Shown piece after piece: positions 8,515-17,058 of a stretch of 64,000 nucleotides of DNA (position 1 is its first letter; each line of letters begins with the position of its first letter). A program made the position numbers and the translations under genes. A model generated the notes under the pieces. That model was given only the letters and a program-made list of their open reading frames with translations. It had not been told where the DNA came from and did no database searches. Source of the DNA: Paractinoplanes bogorensis (GTDB lineage Bacteria; Actinomycetota; Actinomycetes; Mycobacteriales; Micromonosporaceae); the NCBI RefSeq assembly GCF_018829635.1, contig NZ_JAHKKG010000003.1, positions 186,001 through 250,000 of the forward strand, in the 5' to 3' direction.

Positions 8515-8991
8515 CTATTCGAGCCAGGTCACGGGGCCGGTGCGGTCGGGGGAGAGCCGGTCGCGGGCCTCGGGACGGTCGTGTGGTCCGCGGCCGATGA
8601 CGTCAGTGCCGGCCGGCGTGACCAGGGACTTGTCGAAGGTGAGCACGACCAGTTCGCGGTCGTCGCTCAGGTGTGTCACGCGCCAGCGACTGGTCAGCAG
8701 GCCGAGCAGACCGTTGCCACGCCACGTGAAGACGCCGCTCGCCGGGTCGAGCCGGTCGACGCCGGTGATGCGGCGGGTCGCCCCGGACCGGGTCTGATAG
8801 CTGACGACGTCGCGCAAGGCGAGGGCCGGGGCGGGCATGACCTCGTACGAGAAAATGGGGTGAAGCCGCCGCCCGGAAAGCCACATCGGAAACGTGGTGG
8901 CGAGCACCCGCCATTGCCCGGGCAGGGTTTCGCGCAGCAGATCTTCATCCAACACCGCTTGCTTGTACGCCGTACGCGTCCCCAAGGTCAA
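8515..8991 (-). CDS. Hypothetical protein, beta-rich (lipocalin-like appearance)
   Basis: Predicted 158-residue soluble protein. A run of short strand-like segments (LPGQWRVLATTFPMWLSG, FTWRGNGLLGLLTSRWRVTHLS, ELVVLTFDKSLVTP) suggests a beta-barrel or lipocalin-like fold, but I do not recognise a named family. No signal peptide is present. The start is uncertain: TTG at 8991 gives the longest form and a second TTG at 8985 is equally possible; neither has a clear ribosome site, and a TAATTT -10-like element just upstream would suit a leaderless message. It is divergent from the YdeI-like gene. Confidence 0.6.
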   Translation of the reverse strand: MTLGTRTAYKQAVLDEDLLRETLPGQWRVLATTFPMWLSGRRLHPIFSYEVMPAPALALRDVVSYQTRSGATRRITGVDRLDPASGVFTWRGNGLLGLLTSRWRVTHLSDDRELVVLTFDKSLVTPAGTDVIGRGPHDRPEARDRLSPDRTGPVTWLE

Positions 8992-9001
8992 ATTACCAAG
9001 G

Positions 9002-9013
9002 CTAGGTTCCTAG
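9002..9013. promoter_or_regulatory. Short inverted repeat in a divergent promoter region
   Basis: CTAGG-TT-CCTAG lies between the divergent genes starting at 8991 and 9112. CCAAGG is repeated at 8984-8989 and 8996-9001 next to it, and an ATGC-N5-GCAT element follows. The cluster looks like a regulator-binding region, but no binder is evident. Confidence 0.3.
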
Positions 9014-9111
9014 GATGCTTAAGGCATGGTGGGCGGTGCCCTACGCGTTGCGTGGACGGCGAAGGTGCTTGCAGCTGTCTCGGTGCGGGCTGAGCGAGGC
9101 ACTAGCCTGCG

Positions 9112-9708
9112 GTGGTGGGCGGAACCGAGTTGGACGAGTTGATCGTGGTGGATGGGGCGGCTCTGCGGGCGTGGCTGGTGGACAACCATGCGGTGTCGCC
9201 GGGGGTGTGGCTGGCCCTGGGACGCAAGGGCGGTTCGGTGACCACGCTGACCTGGCAGCAGGCGGTCGACGAGGCGTTGTGTTTCGGGTGGATCGACGGG
9301 CAGGCGCGTAAGCGGGACGACGAGAGTTCGTGGCGGCGGCTCACCCCGCGCCGGGCTCGCAGCGTCTGGTCGCAGCGCAACGTCGACAATGTGGCCCGGC
9401 TCGAGGCGGCCGGGCTGATGATGCCGGCCGGGCACGCCGCGGTGGACGCCGCCAAGGCCGACGGGCGATGGACGGCCGCCTACAAACCGCCTTCGGAGAT
9501 GGAAGTGCCGGCCGATCTGCTGGCCGCGGTCGCCGCGGAACCGGCGGCGCAGGCGATGTTCGACGTGCTCACCAGGGCCAACATCTTCGCGCTGATCTAC
9601 CGGGTCAACGGGGTCAAACGGGCCGAGACCCGAGCCCGCAAGATCACCGAGATCGTGGCGATGCTGGCCCGGCACGAGACGCTCCATCCGCAGAAGGCCC
9701 GCCCCTGA
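9112..9708 (+). CDS. YdeI/OmpD-associated family protein
   Basis: A 198-residue cytoplasmic protein of the YdeI (OmdA) family. Characteristic segments are VSPGVWLALGRKGG near residue 30, TWQQAVDEALCFGWIDGQARKRDDESSWRRLTPRRARSVWSQRN in the middle, and the C-terminal NGVKRAETRARKITEIVAMLARHE helix. The family is widespread and linked to envelope stress and peptide resistance in enterobacteria, but its biochemical role is not established. The GTG start has no strong ribosome site. It converges on the WYL regulator gene, with two bases between the stops. Confidence 0.85.
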   Translation: MVGGTELDELIVVDGAALRAWLVDNHAVSPGVWLALGRKGGSVTTLTWQQAVDEALCFGWIDGQARKRDDESSWRRLTPRRARSVWSQRNVDNVARLEAAGLMMPAGHAAVDAAKADGRWTAAYKPPSEMEVPADLLAAVAAEPAAQAMFDVLTRANIFALIYRVNGVKRAETRARKITEIVAMLARHETLHPQKARP

Positions 9709-9709
9709 T

Positions 9710-10657
9710 TCAGCCGTAGCGCTCGGTGAGCGCACGACCGATCGAGGCCAGCTTTTCCCGTACGCCGGCCGGGCCGGTCACCTGGAGCCATGCGATGTAT
9801 CCGGCGACTTCGACGGCGAGCGTGTACTCGTCGTAGCCGCGGATCACGACCTCGTTGCGACCGTCGGCCGTGACGGTGCCGACCACGAGCCGGTCGCCGA
9901 GCGCCATCCGGAGCGGGCCGATCGCGTCGGGCACACACAGCGCCTGGGCCTCCAGCGGGGTCCGGCGGCGTTCGACCTCGTCGGCGATCTCCCGCCAGCT
10001 CGCGGCCAGGTCGAAGTCGGCCGGCCGGTGCACGGGATCGCCGGTCCGGTCGGCTGACGACACGCGGTCGACCCGGAAGGTCCGCAAGCCGGCGTCGGTG
10101 CAGGCGACGAGATACCACGACGAGCCTTTGGCGACGATGCCCAGTGGGTGGACGGTTCGCGCGGTCTCGGCGCCCCGGCCGTCGACGTAGCCGAGCCGCA
10201 CCTGGATGCCGCGGATCACCGCGTCCTGGAGTTCGTCGAGAAAGCGCGGCGGCCGATGCTCGACGGGCCCCGAACCCCATCGTTGCGGATCCGTCACCAG
10301 CGATGACGCCGCCGCCTCGGCCTGCACGCGGAAAGGCTCAGGCAGCGCCCGTACGAGTTTGCGCAGCGCTGCTTTCACGGCCGGTGTGGCGGCCGAGGCC
10401 GGTCCGGCCACCAGGAACAGGGCGCGGGCCTCGCTCGCGGTCAACCCGGAGAGGTCGGTGCGGGCGCCGCCCATGAGCCGCCAGCCGCCACCCCGGCCCT
10501 GCAGCGAATACACCGGCACGCCGGCCATGGCCAGGGCGTCGAGGTCGCGGCGGGCGGTGCGTTCGGAGATCTCCAGTTCGCGGGCGACCTCGACGGCGGT
10601 CACCTGTTCGCGCCGTTGCAGCAGAAGGAGGATGGCCATCAGACGGTCGGCTCGCAT
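9710..10657 (-). CDS. WYL-domain transcriptional regulator (DeoR-like HTH)
   Basis: A 315-residue regulator. The N-terminal helix-turn-helix is RLMAILLLLQRREQVTAVEVARELEISERTARRDLDAL (residues 5-42), followed by the wing SLQGRGGGWRLMGG. The central WYL domain (GIVAKGSSWYLVACTDAGLRTFRVDRVSSA) and the C-terminal WCX extension follow. WYL domains bind small ligands or nucleic acid. The open frame runs on upstream to 12217, but family similarity begins at the ATG at 10657, which lies directly against a nested palindrome shared with the divergent hydrolase gene. It therefore most likely controls itself and that enzyme. Confidence 0.9.
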   Translation of the reverse strand: MRADRLMAILLLLQRREQVTAVEVARELEISERTARRDLDALAMAGVPVYSLQGRGGGWRLMGGARTDLSGLTASEARALFLVAGPASAATPAVKAALRKLVRALPEPFRVQAEAAASSLVTDPQRWGSGPVEHRPPRFLDELQDAVIRGIQVRLGYVDGRGAETARTVHPLGIVAKGSSWYLVACTDAGLRTFRVDRVSSADRTGDPVHRPADFDLAASWREIADEVERRRTPLEAQALCVPDAIGPLRMALGDRLVVGTVTADGRNEVVIRGYDEYTLAVEVAGYIAWLQVTGPAGVREKLASIGRALTERYG

Positions 10658-10710
10658 GCCGACCAGAATGCCGGGAAAACCGGTCAGGAGATGACCGGTT
10701 CTGGTCGGCA
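10657..10710. promoter_or_regulatory. Nested palindromic operator between WYL regulator and hydrolase genes
   Basis: Outer arms TGCCGACCAGAA (10657-10668) and TTCTGGTCGGCA (10699-10710) are perfect 12-base inverted repeats. Inside them AACCGGTCA (10678-10686) and TGACCGGTT (10692-10700) form a second perfect repeat with a 5-base centre. The element GACC(A/G)G recurs in both. The whole 54-bp block fills the divergent promoter, and its first base pairs belong to the regulator's start codon, so binding would block its own start directly. Confidence 0.8.
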
Positions 10711-10720
10711 CGATGGCGCC

Positions 10721-11638
10721 ATGACCAACGAATTTCCCGAACCCGAGATCCTCTCCGTCAACGGTGTCGAGCTCGAAGTCTTCGAAGCCGGACAGCACAA
10801 CGCCGGACGGCCGATCGTGCTCTGTCACGGCTGGCCGGAGCACGCCTACTCCTGGCGTCACCAGGTGCCCGCCCTGGTCGCCGCCGGCTATCACGTGATC
10901 GTCCCGAACCAGCGGGGCTACGGACGGTCGTCGCGTCCGGCCGACGTGACCGCGTACGACATCGGGAATCTGTCGGGTGATCTCGTCGGGCTGCTCGATC
11001 ACTACGGGTACTCCGACGCCACGTTCGTCGGGCACGACTGGGGTGCGTTCGTCGTCTGGGGACTGACCCTGCTGCACCCGGACCGGGTCAACCGGGTGAT
11101 CAATCTGAGCCTGCCCTATCAGGAGCGGGGCGAGAAGCCGTGGATCGAGTTGATGGAAGAGGTGCTCGGCGGCGACTTCTACTTCGTCCACTTCAACCGG
11201 CAGCCGGGCGTCGCCGACGCGGTGCTGGACGGGAACACGTCCCGCTTCCTGCGCAATCTGTACCGCAGGAACGTGCCGCCCGCGCCGCCCGAGCCCATCA
11301 GCCTGGCCACGGCCGAGCCGGCGCCGGGTGAGCCGTTGATGAGCGACGAGGAGCTGGCGGTTTTCATCGCCGCCTTCGAGGAGTCGGGGTTCACGGGCGG
11401 CATCAACTGGTATCGGAACCTGGACCGCAACTGGCACCGGCTGGCCGGGGTGGACCCGATCATCCACCAGCCCACCCTGATGATCTACGGCGACCGGGAC
11501 GCGGTGCGGCCGTCCGAGCGACTGGCCGACTTCGTGCCGAACGTGGAAGTCGTCAGCCTGGACTGCGGTCACTGGATCCAGCAGGAGAAGCCCGAGGAAA
11601 CGAACCAGGCGATCCTGAAGTGGCTCGACCAGCAGTAA
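10721..11638 (+). CDS. Alpha/beta hydrolase, epoxide-hydrolase-like
   Basis: A 305-residue cytoplasmic alpha/beta hydrolase. The oxyanion-hole motif HGWPE, the nucleophile elbow GHDWGA (Asp as nucleophile, as in epoxide hydrolases and haloalkane dehalogenases), a cap domain around residues 140-220, and the C-terminal DRD...DCGHWIQQEKP segment with the catalytic acid and His are all visible. The GYGRSSRP loop is common in soluble epoxide hydrolases. The ATG at 10721 is the first Met that fits family length; longer open sequence upstream crosses the operator. Divergence from the WYL regulator suggests substrate-induced expression. Confidence 0.9.
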   Translation: MTNEFPEPEILSVNGVELEVFEAGQHNAGRPIVLCHGWPEHAYSWRHQVPALVAAGYHVIVPNQRGYGRSSRPADVTAYDIGNLSGDLVGLLDHYGYSDATFVGHDWGAFVVWGLTLLHPDRVNRVINLSLPYQERGEKPWIELMEEVLGGDFYFVHFNRQPGVADAVLDGNTSRFLRNLYRRNVPPAPPEPISLATAEPAPGEPLMSDEELAVFIAAFEESGFTGGINWYRNLDRNWHRLAGVDPIIHQPTLMIYGDRDAVRPSERLADFVPNVEVVSLDCGHWIQQEKPEETNQAILKWLDQQ

Positions 11639-11689
11639 GCCGCAGGGGACGGCCGTGTGCACAGCATGATCTTGCGTAGAGTCCGGGCC

Positions 11690-12163
11690 ATGAGTTACGA
11701 CCTGACCTTCCTGATCAAGGAAGCATGGCAGTCCTGGGAAGAGGCCCTCGAGGCCTTGGAAGACGCGGAGCCGGACGGCCTGCCCGACAGTCAGGTGTGG
11801 GCCGGCGTGCTGCACCATGCGCGCGCGGTGCTCGGTGAGGTCTCCGAGCACCGCGACGACGACTATTACGAACTTGATCACGAGCCGACCGGCATCCAGC
11901 TGACTCTCTTCACCGGTGAAGCGGGCATCACCGTGCCGTACTGGTACAAGGGCGAAGACGCTCGGCGCATCGTGCGGACGATCTACCAGCTCGGCCGGAT
12001 CGTGGAGGAGCAGACCGGCCTGTCCGGCTATGACGGGCAGGTTGAGCTGCCCCTGGCCGAGGCCGTGAACCGGCCTGACCTCGCCTCCGCGGTCTTCGAC
12101 CAGGTCGCCGCTTCGTTCGCCCGGCGGGGCATCAGCAGTCCGAGCAACGACGATCAGTCCTGA
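11690..12163 (+). CDS. Hypothetical protein
   Basis: A 157-residue acidic soluble protein starting MSYDLTFLIK. It is helical at the N-terminus (WQSWEEALEALEDAE), has a strand-rich middle (GIQLTLFTGEAGITVPYWYKG) and a C-terminal helix RIVRTIYQLGRIVEEQTG. I recognise no family or motif. The ATG at 11690 is preferred over 11657 because similar short actinobacterial proteins begin MSYDL; no clear ribosome site precedes either. It lies 51 bases after the hydrolase stop on the same strand. Confidence 0.65.
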   Translation: MSYDLTFLIKEAWQSWEEALEALEDAEPDGLPDSQVWAGVLHHARAVLGEVSEHRDDDYYELDHEPTGIQLTLFTGEAGITVPYWYKGEDARRIVRTIYQLGRIVEEQTGLSGYDGQVELPLAEAVNRPDLASAVFDQVAASFARRGISSPSNDDQS

Positions 12164-12307
12164 GGCCGCGTTCACGGCGTCGGTTGCGCGAGCCGCGTGC
12201 CCGGGCTGGGCGCACACCTGCTGCTCCTGCCGTTCGCGGGCGCGGGGCGCATCGCAAAGCTTGAGCTCGTCGAATTGTCAGCCGCGCCGCCGCGGGCTGG
12301 AGGGCCG

Positions 12308-13978
12308 CTATCGCCAGTCGGGGGGATCGGCCGCCTCGAGCGCGGGGTCGTCGACGGGAAAGGTGCGGACCGGGCCGGGCGGTGTGTTCGGGCCCTCGAA
12401 GCGGACCGTCACCCGGCCGCGGCCGCTGCCCCACACCCAGCCGGCGCCGTGGATCTCGTGCCGGACATCCTGGCCCGGCCGCCACACGACGAGAGGAGTC
12501 GCTGACGGGTCAACGCCGACCCCCGGGGAAACAGCTTGAACAGGCATCGAGTCCGACCCGCCCCGATGATCGCCGACCGGCACGGGTGTCGAGGCAGCGC
12601 CCGCCTGATGGTCGCCGCCCCACGCGGGTGTCGAGGCAGCGCCCGCCTGATGGTCGCCGCCCCACGCGGGTGTCGAGGCAGCGCCCGCCTGATGGTCGCC
12701 GCCCCACGCGGGTGTCGAGGCAGCGCCCGCCTGATGGTCGCCGCCCCAAGCGGGTGTCGAGGCGTTGTCGGTGTGATGGTCGCCCGACGCGAGTGTCGAG
12801 TCGGCGCCCACCTGATCGCTGCTGAACAGCGAAGGCGTCGGGTCACTGCCCGCGCTGGTGGGGGAGGCGCCCGCGCTGGTGGGGGAGGCGCCCGCGAGTG
12901 CTGCGGCGAACAGGTCGTCCTGCACGAAGTCGGCCAGCGTCGTGGCGCCGACGCCCAGCAGGCGGATGCCGGCCGACGTGTCGACCTCGGCCAGCAGCCG
13001 GCGGGCCAACTGGGCGACGAGTTGCGGGTCGTCGGTCGGCTGGGGGCGGGTGGCCGAGCGGGTGATCGTCGTGAAGTCGTGGTGGCGGACCTTGATGGTC
13101 ACCGTGCGGGCCGACAGCCCGCCCGAGCGCAGGCGGCCGCCGACCCGGGCCGCGAGCAGGTCGAGTTCGGTGTTGAGCCGGGCGCGGTCGGTCAGGTCGA
13201 CGTCGAACGTCTCTTCGGCCGAGACCGACTTGGCCTCGCGTTCGCTGACGATCGGGCGGTCGTCGTCGGCCCGGGCCAGGCGGTAGAGCCCGGCGCCGTG
13301 GGCCTGGCCGAACCAGTCGATCAGGTCGGGCAGCGTGATCGCGAAGAGGTCGCCGATCGTATGCACACGGGCCCGGCGCAGCCGTTCGGCGGTGGCCGGC
13401 CCGACGCCGGGCAGGCGGGTCACCGGCAACGGGTGCAGCAGCGCCTGTTCCTGGCCGGCGGGGGCGACGGTCAGGCCGTCCGGCTTGTTCAGATCGGAGC
13501 CGATCTTGGCGACCAGCTTGGAGCTGCCGACGCCGATCGACGCGGTGACCCCGCCGGTGGCGTCGGCGATCGACGCCCGGATCTGCTCGGCCAGGGCGGT
13601 CACCCCGGCCGGCGACAGGTCGTGGTGGCCGGCCAGGTCGACGTAGGCCTCGTCGATCGAGACCTGCTCGACCAGCGGGGACACCTCGGCCAGCAGGGCC
13701 ATGACGATCTCGCTGGTCTTGCGGTAGGCCGGGAAGCGGGGCGACAGGAAGGCCGTGCCGGGCGGGCAGCGGCGCCGGGCCTCGGCGGTCGGCATCGCTG
13801 ACCGGGCGCCGTAGCGGCGCGCCTCGTAGGACGCCGTGGACACGACGCCCCGCCCGGCCACGCCGCCCACGATCACCGGACGGCCCCGGAGCGACACCTT
13901 GTCGCGTTGCTCGACGGCGGCGAACATCGCGTCGAGATCGACGTGGGCGATGCTCGCCTGCGCCCTCATCGATCCCAT
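12308..13978 (-). CDS. dinB: DNA polymerase IV (Y-family) with a minisatellite-encoded linker
   Basis: Translesion polymerase of 556 residues. The catalytic palm carries HVDLDAMFAAVEQRD near the N-terminus and SPLVEQVSIDEAYVDLAG with the acidic metal ligands. The thumb motif LPVTRLPGVGPATAERL and a little-finger domain ending at about residue 350 follow. A low-complexity linker of about 130 residues then contains four near-identical 14-residue units (AGAASTPAWGGDHQ). After it comes an approximately 65-residue C-terminal domain (VVWRPGQDVRHEIHGAGWVWG...) that I recall from other actinobacterial homologues. The usual Pol IV length is 350-420 residues. The start is ATG 13978 (ATG 13969 is an alternative). 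A beta-clamp motif is not obvious. Confidence 0.92.
   Translation of the reverse strand: MGSMRAQASIAHVDLDAMFAAVEQRDKVSLRGRPVIVGGVAGRGVVSTASYEARRYGARSAMPTAEARRRCPPGTAFLSPRFPAYRKTSEIVMALLAEVSPLVEQVSIDEAYVDLAGHHDLSPAGVTALAEQIRASIADATGGVTASIGVGSSKLVAKIGSDLNKPDGLTVAPAGQEQALLHPLPVTRLPGVGPATAERLRRARVHTIGDLFAITLPDLIDWFGQAHGAGLYRLARADDDRPIVSEREAKSVSAEETFDVDLTDRARLNTELDLLAARVGGRLRSGGLSARTVTIKVRHHDFTTITRSATRPQPTDDPQLVAQLARRLLAEVDTSAGIRLLGVGATTLADFVQDDLFAAALAGASPTSAGASPTSAGSDPTPSLFSSDQVGADSTLASGDHHTDNASTPAWGGDHQAGAASTPAWGGDHQAGAASTPAWGGDHQAGAASTPAWGGDHQAGAASTPVPVGDHRGGSDSMPVQAVSPGVGVDPSATPLVVWRPGQDVRHEIHGAGWVWGSGRGRVTVRFEGPNTPPGPVRTFPVDDPALEAADPPDWR
12551..12802. repeat. 42-bp tandem repeat inside dinB
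   Basis: Four 42-bp units start at 12593, 12635, 12677 and 12719 and are nearly identical. Degenerate units flank them on both sides, from 12551 and from 12761. The period is a multiple of three, so the frame is kept and a 14-residue Ala/Thr/Gly/Asp/His unit is repeated in the polymerase linker. A separate 21-bp duplication encoding GASPTSA lies at 12848-12889. Confidence 0.95.
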
Positions 13979-13982
13979 GAAC

Positions 13983-15161
13983 TCATTGTCCGCCGGGGGT
14001 ACGACAAGAATCCCCGTAGCGGCGGACGGCACGCCGGGCCAGGGACATCCGGTGCACCTCGGAAGGCCCGTCGTAGATGCGGAACGGCCGGATCTCCCGC
14101 GCGATCCGGGCCACCGGCAGGTCGGCCGACACGCCGGCCCCGCCGCACATCTGCACCGCCCGGTCGGCCACCCGGTGCAGCGCCTCGGCCCCGAACACCT
14201 TGGCCAGCGACGTCTCCTCCCGCCCGGGGCCGCCCGCGTCGAGTACCCGGCACGCCGTGAGCAGCAACGATCGGGTCGCCGCGAGGTCGATCTCGTTGTC
14301 GGCGATCATCAGCTCGACCATGCCCTGCCGGGCGAGGGGGCTGCCGAAGGCGGAGCGTCCGCTGACGTAGGCCACCGCGGTCTCGTGGGCGCGCTGGGCC
14401 GCGCCGAGCCATCGCATCACGTGGGTGAGCCGGGCCGGGCCGAGGCGCACCTGGGCGTACCGGAAACCCTGGTCCACCTCGCCGAGCACGTCGGCGGCGT
14501 CGACGCGTACGGCATCGAAGGAAAGCTCGCAATGCCCGCCGAGCATTGACTTGTCCATGGTCGTGACATGCCGGACAAGTCCGATCCCAGGTCGATCGGC
14601 CGGCACCAGGAACATGGTCGCGCCGCCGGAAGTGCGCGCCATCACGATCAGGAAGCCGGCCCCGTCGGCCCCGGTGATGAACTTCTTCCGGCCGTTGATG
14701 ACCCAGCCGTCGCCGGTGGGAACAGCCGCGGTGAGCAGCGCCGACGGATCGGACCCGGCACCCGGTGGCGGCTCGGTCATCGCGAACGCCGAACGCACCG
14801 TTCCGTCGGCCAGCGGCGCGAGATAGCGGGCGCGCTGGGCGTCCGACGCGACCTGGTCGAGCAGGTGCAGGTTCCCCTCGTCGGGCGCGTTGATGCCGAG
14901 CGCCATCGGCCCGAACAACGAGCGCCCGGCCGCCTCGAAGATAGGCGCGCGATCGACCATGTTCAGACCCATTCCCCCGTACGCCGTGGGGGCGTGGGGC
15001 GCGAACACACCGGCGGAACGCGCGAGCGCCTGAAGCGAGGTGCGCACCGGCTCGCCCCCGGCCGCCGCGATGTCGCCGTCCGATTTGTCCTCCACGGGGA
15101 TCACATGCTCGTCGATGAAGGCCCGCGTACGCGCCGTCAGATCGTCGATTCGGCTGGTCAT
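13983..15161 (-). CDS. Acyl-CoA dehydrogenase
   Basis: A 392-residue FAD enzyme that oxidises acyl-CoA thioesters at C2-C3. The FAD and substrate motif FAMTEPPPGAGSDPS, GWVINGRKKFITGA and the C-terminal AVQMCGGAGVSADLPVARIAREIRPFRIYDGPSEVHRMSLARR are classical. The residue before GxG is Cys-Gly, not Gly-Gly, a common variant. The ATG at 15161 gives the family N-terminus; the frame is open to 15242. It is divergent from the monooxygenase operon across a palindromic promoter, and its partners there (CoA ligase, SDR, APH-like kinase) make a shared catabolic pathway likely. Confidence 0.92.
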   Translation of the reverse strand: MTSRIDDLTARTRAFIDEHVIPVEDKSDGDIAAAGGEPVRTSLQALARSAGVFAPHAPTAYGGMGLNMVDRAPIFEAAGRSLFGPMALGINAPDEGNLHLLDQVASDAQRARYLAPLADGTVRSAFAMTEPPPGAGSDPSALLTAAVPTGDGWVINGRKKFITGADGAGFLIVMARTSGGATMFLVPADRPGIGLVRHVTTMDKSMLGGHCELSFDAVRVDAADVLGEVDQGFRYAQVRLGPARLTHVMRWLGAAQRAHETAVAYVSGRSAFGSPLARQGMVELMIADNEIDLAATRSLLLTACRVLDAGGPGREETSLAKVFGAEALHRVADRAVQMCGGAGVSADLPVARIAREIRPFRIYDGPSEVHRMSLARRAVRRYGDSCRTPGGQ

Positions 15162-15250
15162 GAGCGCCCTCGGTTCCCGTGTCGAACTGATTGCGAAAAA
15201 GTTTCCGGGAGTGTTGCTTCTCACTCCGTCGTAGGTCCACACTCTGCCTA

Positions 15251-15283
15251 CCGAGCGATCGCTCGGGCTGTATCACTCTGATA
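15251..15283. promoter_or_regulatory. TetR-type palindromic operator in the divergent catabolic promoter
   Basis: CCGAGCGATCGCTCGG (15251-15266) is a perfect 16-bp palindrome, followed by TATCA-CTC-TGATA (15271-15283). They lie between the acyl-CoA dehydrogenase start at 15161 and the monooxygenase start at 15304. The first element has the look of TetR-family fatty-acid or lipid operators. The TetR gene at 23376 in the same locus is the natural candidate binder, by inference. Confidence 0.65.
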
Positions 15284-15303
15284 CGGACGGGAAGGGCGCG
15301 TCA

Positions 15304-17058
15304 ATGGCGACGGAGACACATCAAGCCATGACTACCGAGGTCACGGCCGAATCCACGTTCGCCGCCTGGCTGGACAAGCTGACGGTGGCACTCGAATCGG
15401 CCGACGTCGCGGCGACCACCGCGCTGCTCGACGCCGACTGCTGGTGGCGCGACCTGCTCGCGCTGACCTGGGACCTGGGCGTCTACCACGGGCGCGACAA
15501 CGTGGCGGCGATGCTGACCGGGCACCTCACCCCGGACTCGGTCACCAACCTCACGATGACCACCGAGTTCGGTCCGCGATTCGCCGGCGACGACGTCGTC
15601 GAGGGGTTCATCGGGTTCGAGACGCCGCTCGGGTACGGGCGTGGAGCCGTACGGCTGAGGAATGTCGATGGTGCCTGGGCCGCCTGGACGGTGCTCACCG
15701 AACTCGACGATCTGCGCGGCCACGAGCGCCGGATCGGCCCGCACCGGTCGAAGGGCCCGCGCCACGAGGCGACCACGCGCAACTGGCGGGACAAGCGCGA
15801 GGAGCACGTCCGCTACGAGAACTCCGACCCCGACGTCGTGGTGATCGGAGCCGGTCAGGGTGGTCTCGCCGTCGCCGCCAACCTCGGGCTGATGGGCGTC
15901 GACACGCTGATCCTGGAGAAGAGTGAACGGGTCGGCGACGGCTGGCGCAAGCGCTACCACTCGCTGGTGCTGCACGACCCGGTGTGGGCCGACGCGCTGC
16001 CCTACATGCCGTATCCGGAGTCGTGGCCGGTCTACTGCCCCAAGGACAAGATCGCCGACTGGTTCGAGTCGTACGCCTCGGCGATGGAGCTCAACGTCTG
16101 GACCTCGGCCGAAATGACGTCGAGCAGTTACGACGAGACGATCGGCCGCTGGACGCTGCATGTCTCTCTGCCCGACGGCGAGCGGGTCATCCACCCGCGT
16201 GACGTCATTCTGGCCACGGGCGCCGCGGGCGAGCCCAACGTCCCGTCCGTGCCCGGCGATTTCGAAGGCACGAGTTACCACTCCAGCCAGCACCGGAACG
16301 CCAAGGACTGGGCCGGCAAGAGGGCCGTTGTCGTCGGCGCCTGCAACAGTGGCCACGACATCGCCCAGGACCTGTACGAGGCCGGCGCCGACGTCACCCT
16401 CGTCCAGCGCTCGTCCACGCACATCATCAGCCAGCAGCACGGCATTCCGGCGATCTTCGGCAGCAACTTCGTCGAGGGCGGCCCGCCGACCAAATACGCC
16501 GACCTGCTGGCGGCCGGAACCCCGTGGCCGCTCGTGCTCGAGATGGCCAAAGAAGGCGTACGGGAAACCGCTCGTAAGGACGCTGATCTTCTGGCGGCGC
16601 TCGACGCGGTCGGCTTCAAACGCAACGACGGCCCCGACGGCACCGGCCTGATGGGCTACGCCCTCGCCTACGGCGGCGGCTACTACATCGACGTGGGCGC
16701 TTCGGGGCTCATCGCCGACGGGAAGATCAAGCTGGCCCAGGGATCCGGGCTGGCCGAGTTCACCCCCGACGGCATCCGTCTGGAGGACGGCCGCACTCTG
16801 GAGGCCGACCTCGTCGTGCTCGCGACCGGTTATCGGAACATGCGCGAGACGGCTCGCCGGCTCTTCGGTGACGAGGTCGCCGACCGGCTCCCGCTCGTCC
16901 TCGGCATCGGCGAGGACGGCGAAATCGGCGGACTCTACCGGCGCACCGGGCATCCGGCGTTCTGGTACATGGGGGGACCGCTCGCCTGGGTACGCATCTA
17001 TTCCAAGCACCTGGCGCTCCAGATCACCGCCAAGCACGCGGGGATTTCGCCGGAGTAA
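15304..17058 (+). CDS. Flavin-containing monooxygenase with N-terminal SnoaL-like domain
   Basis: A 584-residue NAD(P)H- and FAD-dependent monooxygenase. Residues about 18-135 form a SnoaL/NTF2-like domain. The FAD Rossmann motif VVVIGAGQGG is at 179-187 and the NADPH motif VVVGACNSG at 342-350. The linking FxGxxxHS fingerprint (FEGTSYHSSQH) lies at 320-330, as in N-oxidising and Baeyer-Villiger-related FMOs, and ATGYRN is near the C-terminus. It could hydroxylate an amine or sulfur group or insert oxygen next to a ketone. It opens the plus-strand catabolic operon and is followed after 162 bases by the ABC transporter genes. Confidence 0.9.
   Translation: MATETHQAMTTEVTAESTFAAWLDKLTVALESADVAATTALLDADCWWRDLLALTWDLGVYHGRDNVAAMLTGHLTPDSVTNLTMTTEFGPRFAGDDVVEGFIGFETPLGYGRGAVRLRNVDGAWAAWTVLTELDDLRGHERRIGPHRSKGPRHEATTRNWRDKREEHVRYENSDPDVVVIGAGQGGLAVAANLGLMGVDTLILEKSERVGDGWRKRYHSLVLHDPVWADALPYMPYPESWPVYCPKDKIADWFESYASAMELNVWTSAEMTSSSYDETIGRWTLHVSLPDGERVIHPRDVILATGAAGEPNVPSVPGDFEGTSYHSSQHRNAKDWAGKRAVVVGACNSGHDIAQDLYEAGADVTLVQRSSTHIISQQHGIPAIFGSNFVEGGPPTKYADLLAAGTPWPLVLEMAKEGVRETARKDADLLAALDAVGFKRNDGPDGTGLMGYALAYGGGYYIDVGASGLIADGKIKLAQGSGLAEFTPDGIRLEDGRTLEADLVVLATGYRNMRETARRLFGDEVADRLPLVLGIGEDGEIGGLYRRTGHPAFWYMGGPLAWVRIYSKHLALQITAKHAGISPE

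Noticed and set aside
10658..12217. Extension of the WYL regulator to an 835-residue protein
   Set aside because: The upstream part is antisense to the hydrolase and the 11690 gene and shows no domain; family similarity begins exactly at the ATG at 10657.
12593..12760. Regular 42-bp direct repeats as a possible CRISPR array
   Set aside because: The units are contiguous with no unique spacers and stay in frame inside the polymerase IV gene, so this is a coding minisatellite.
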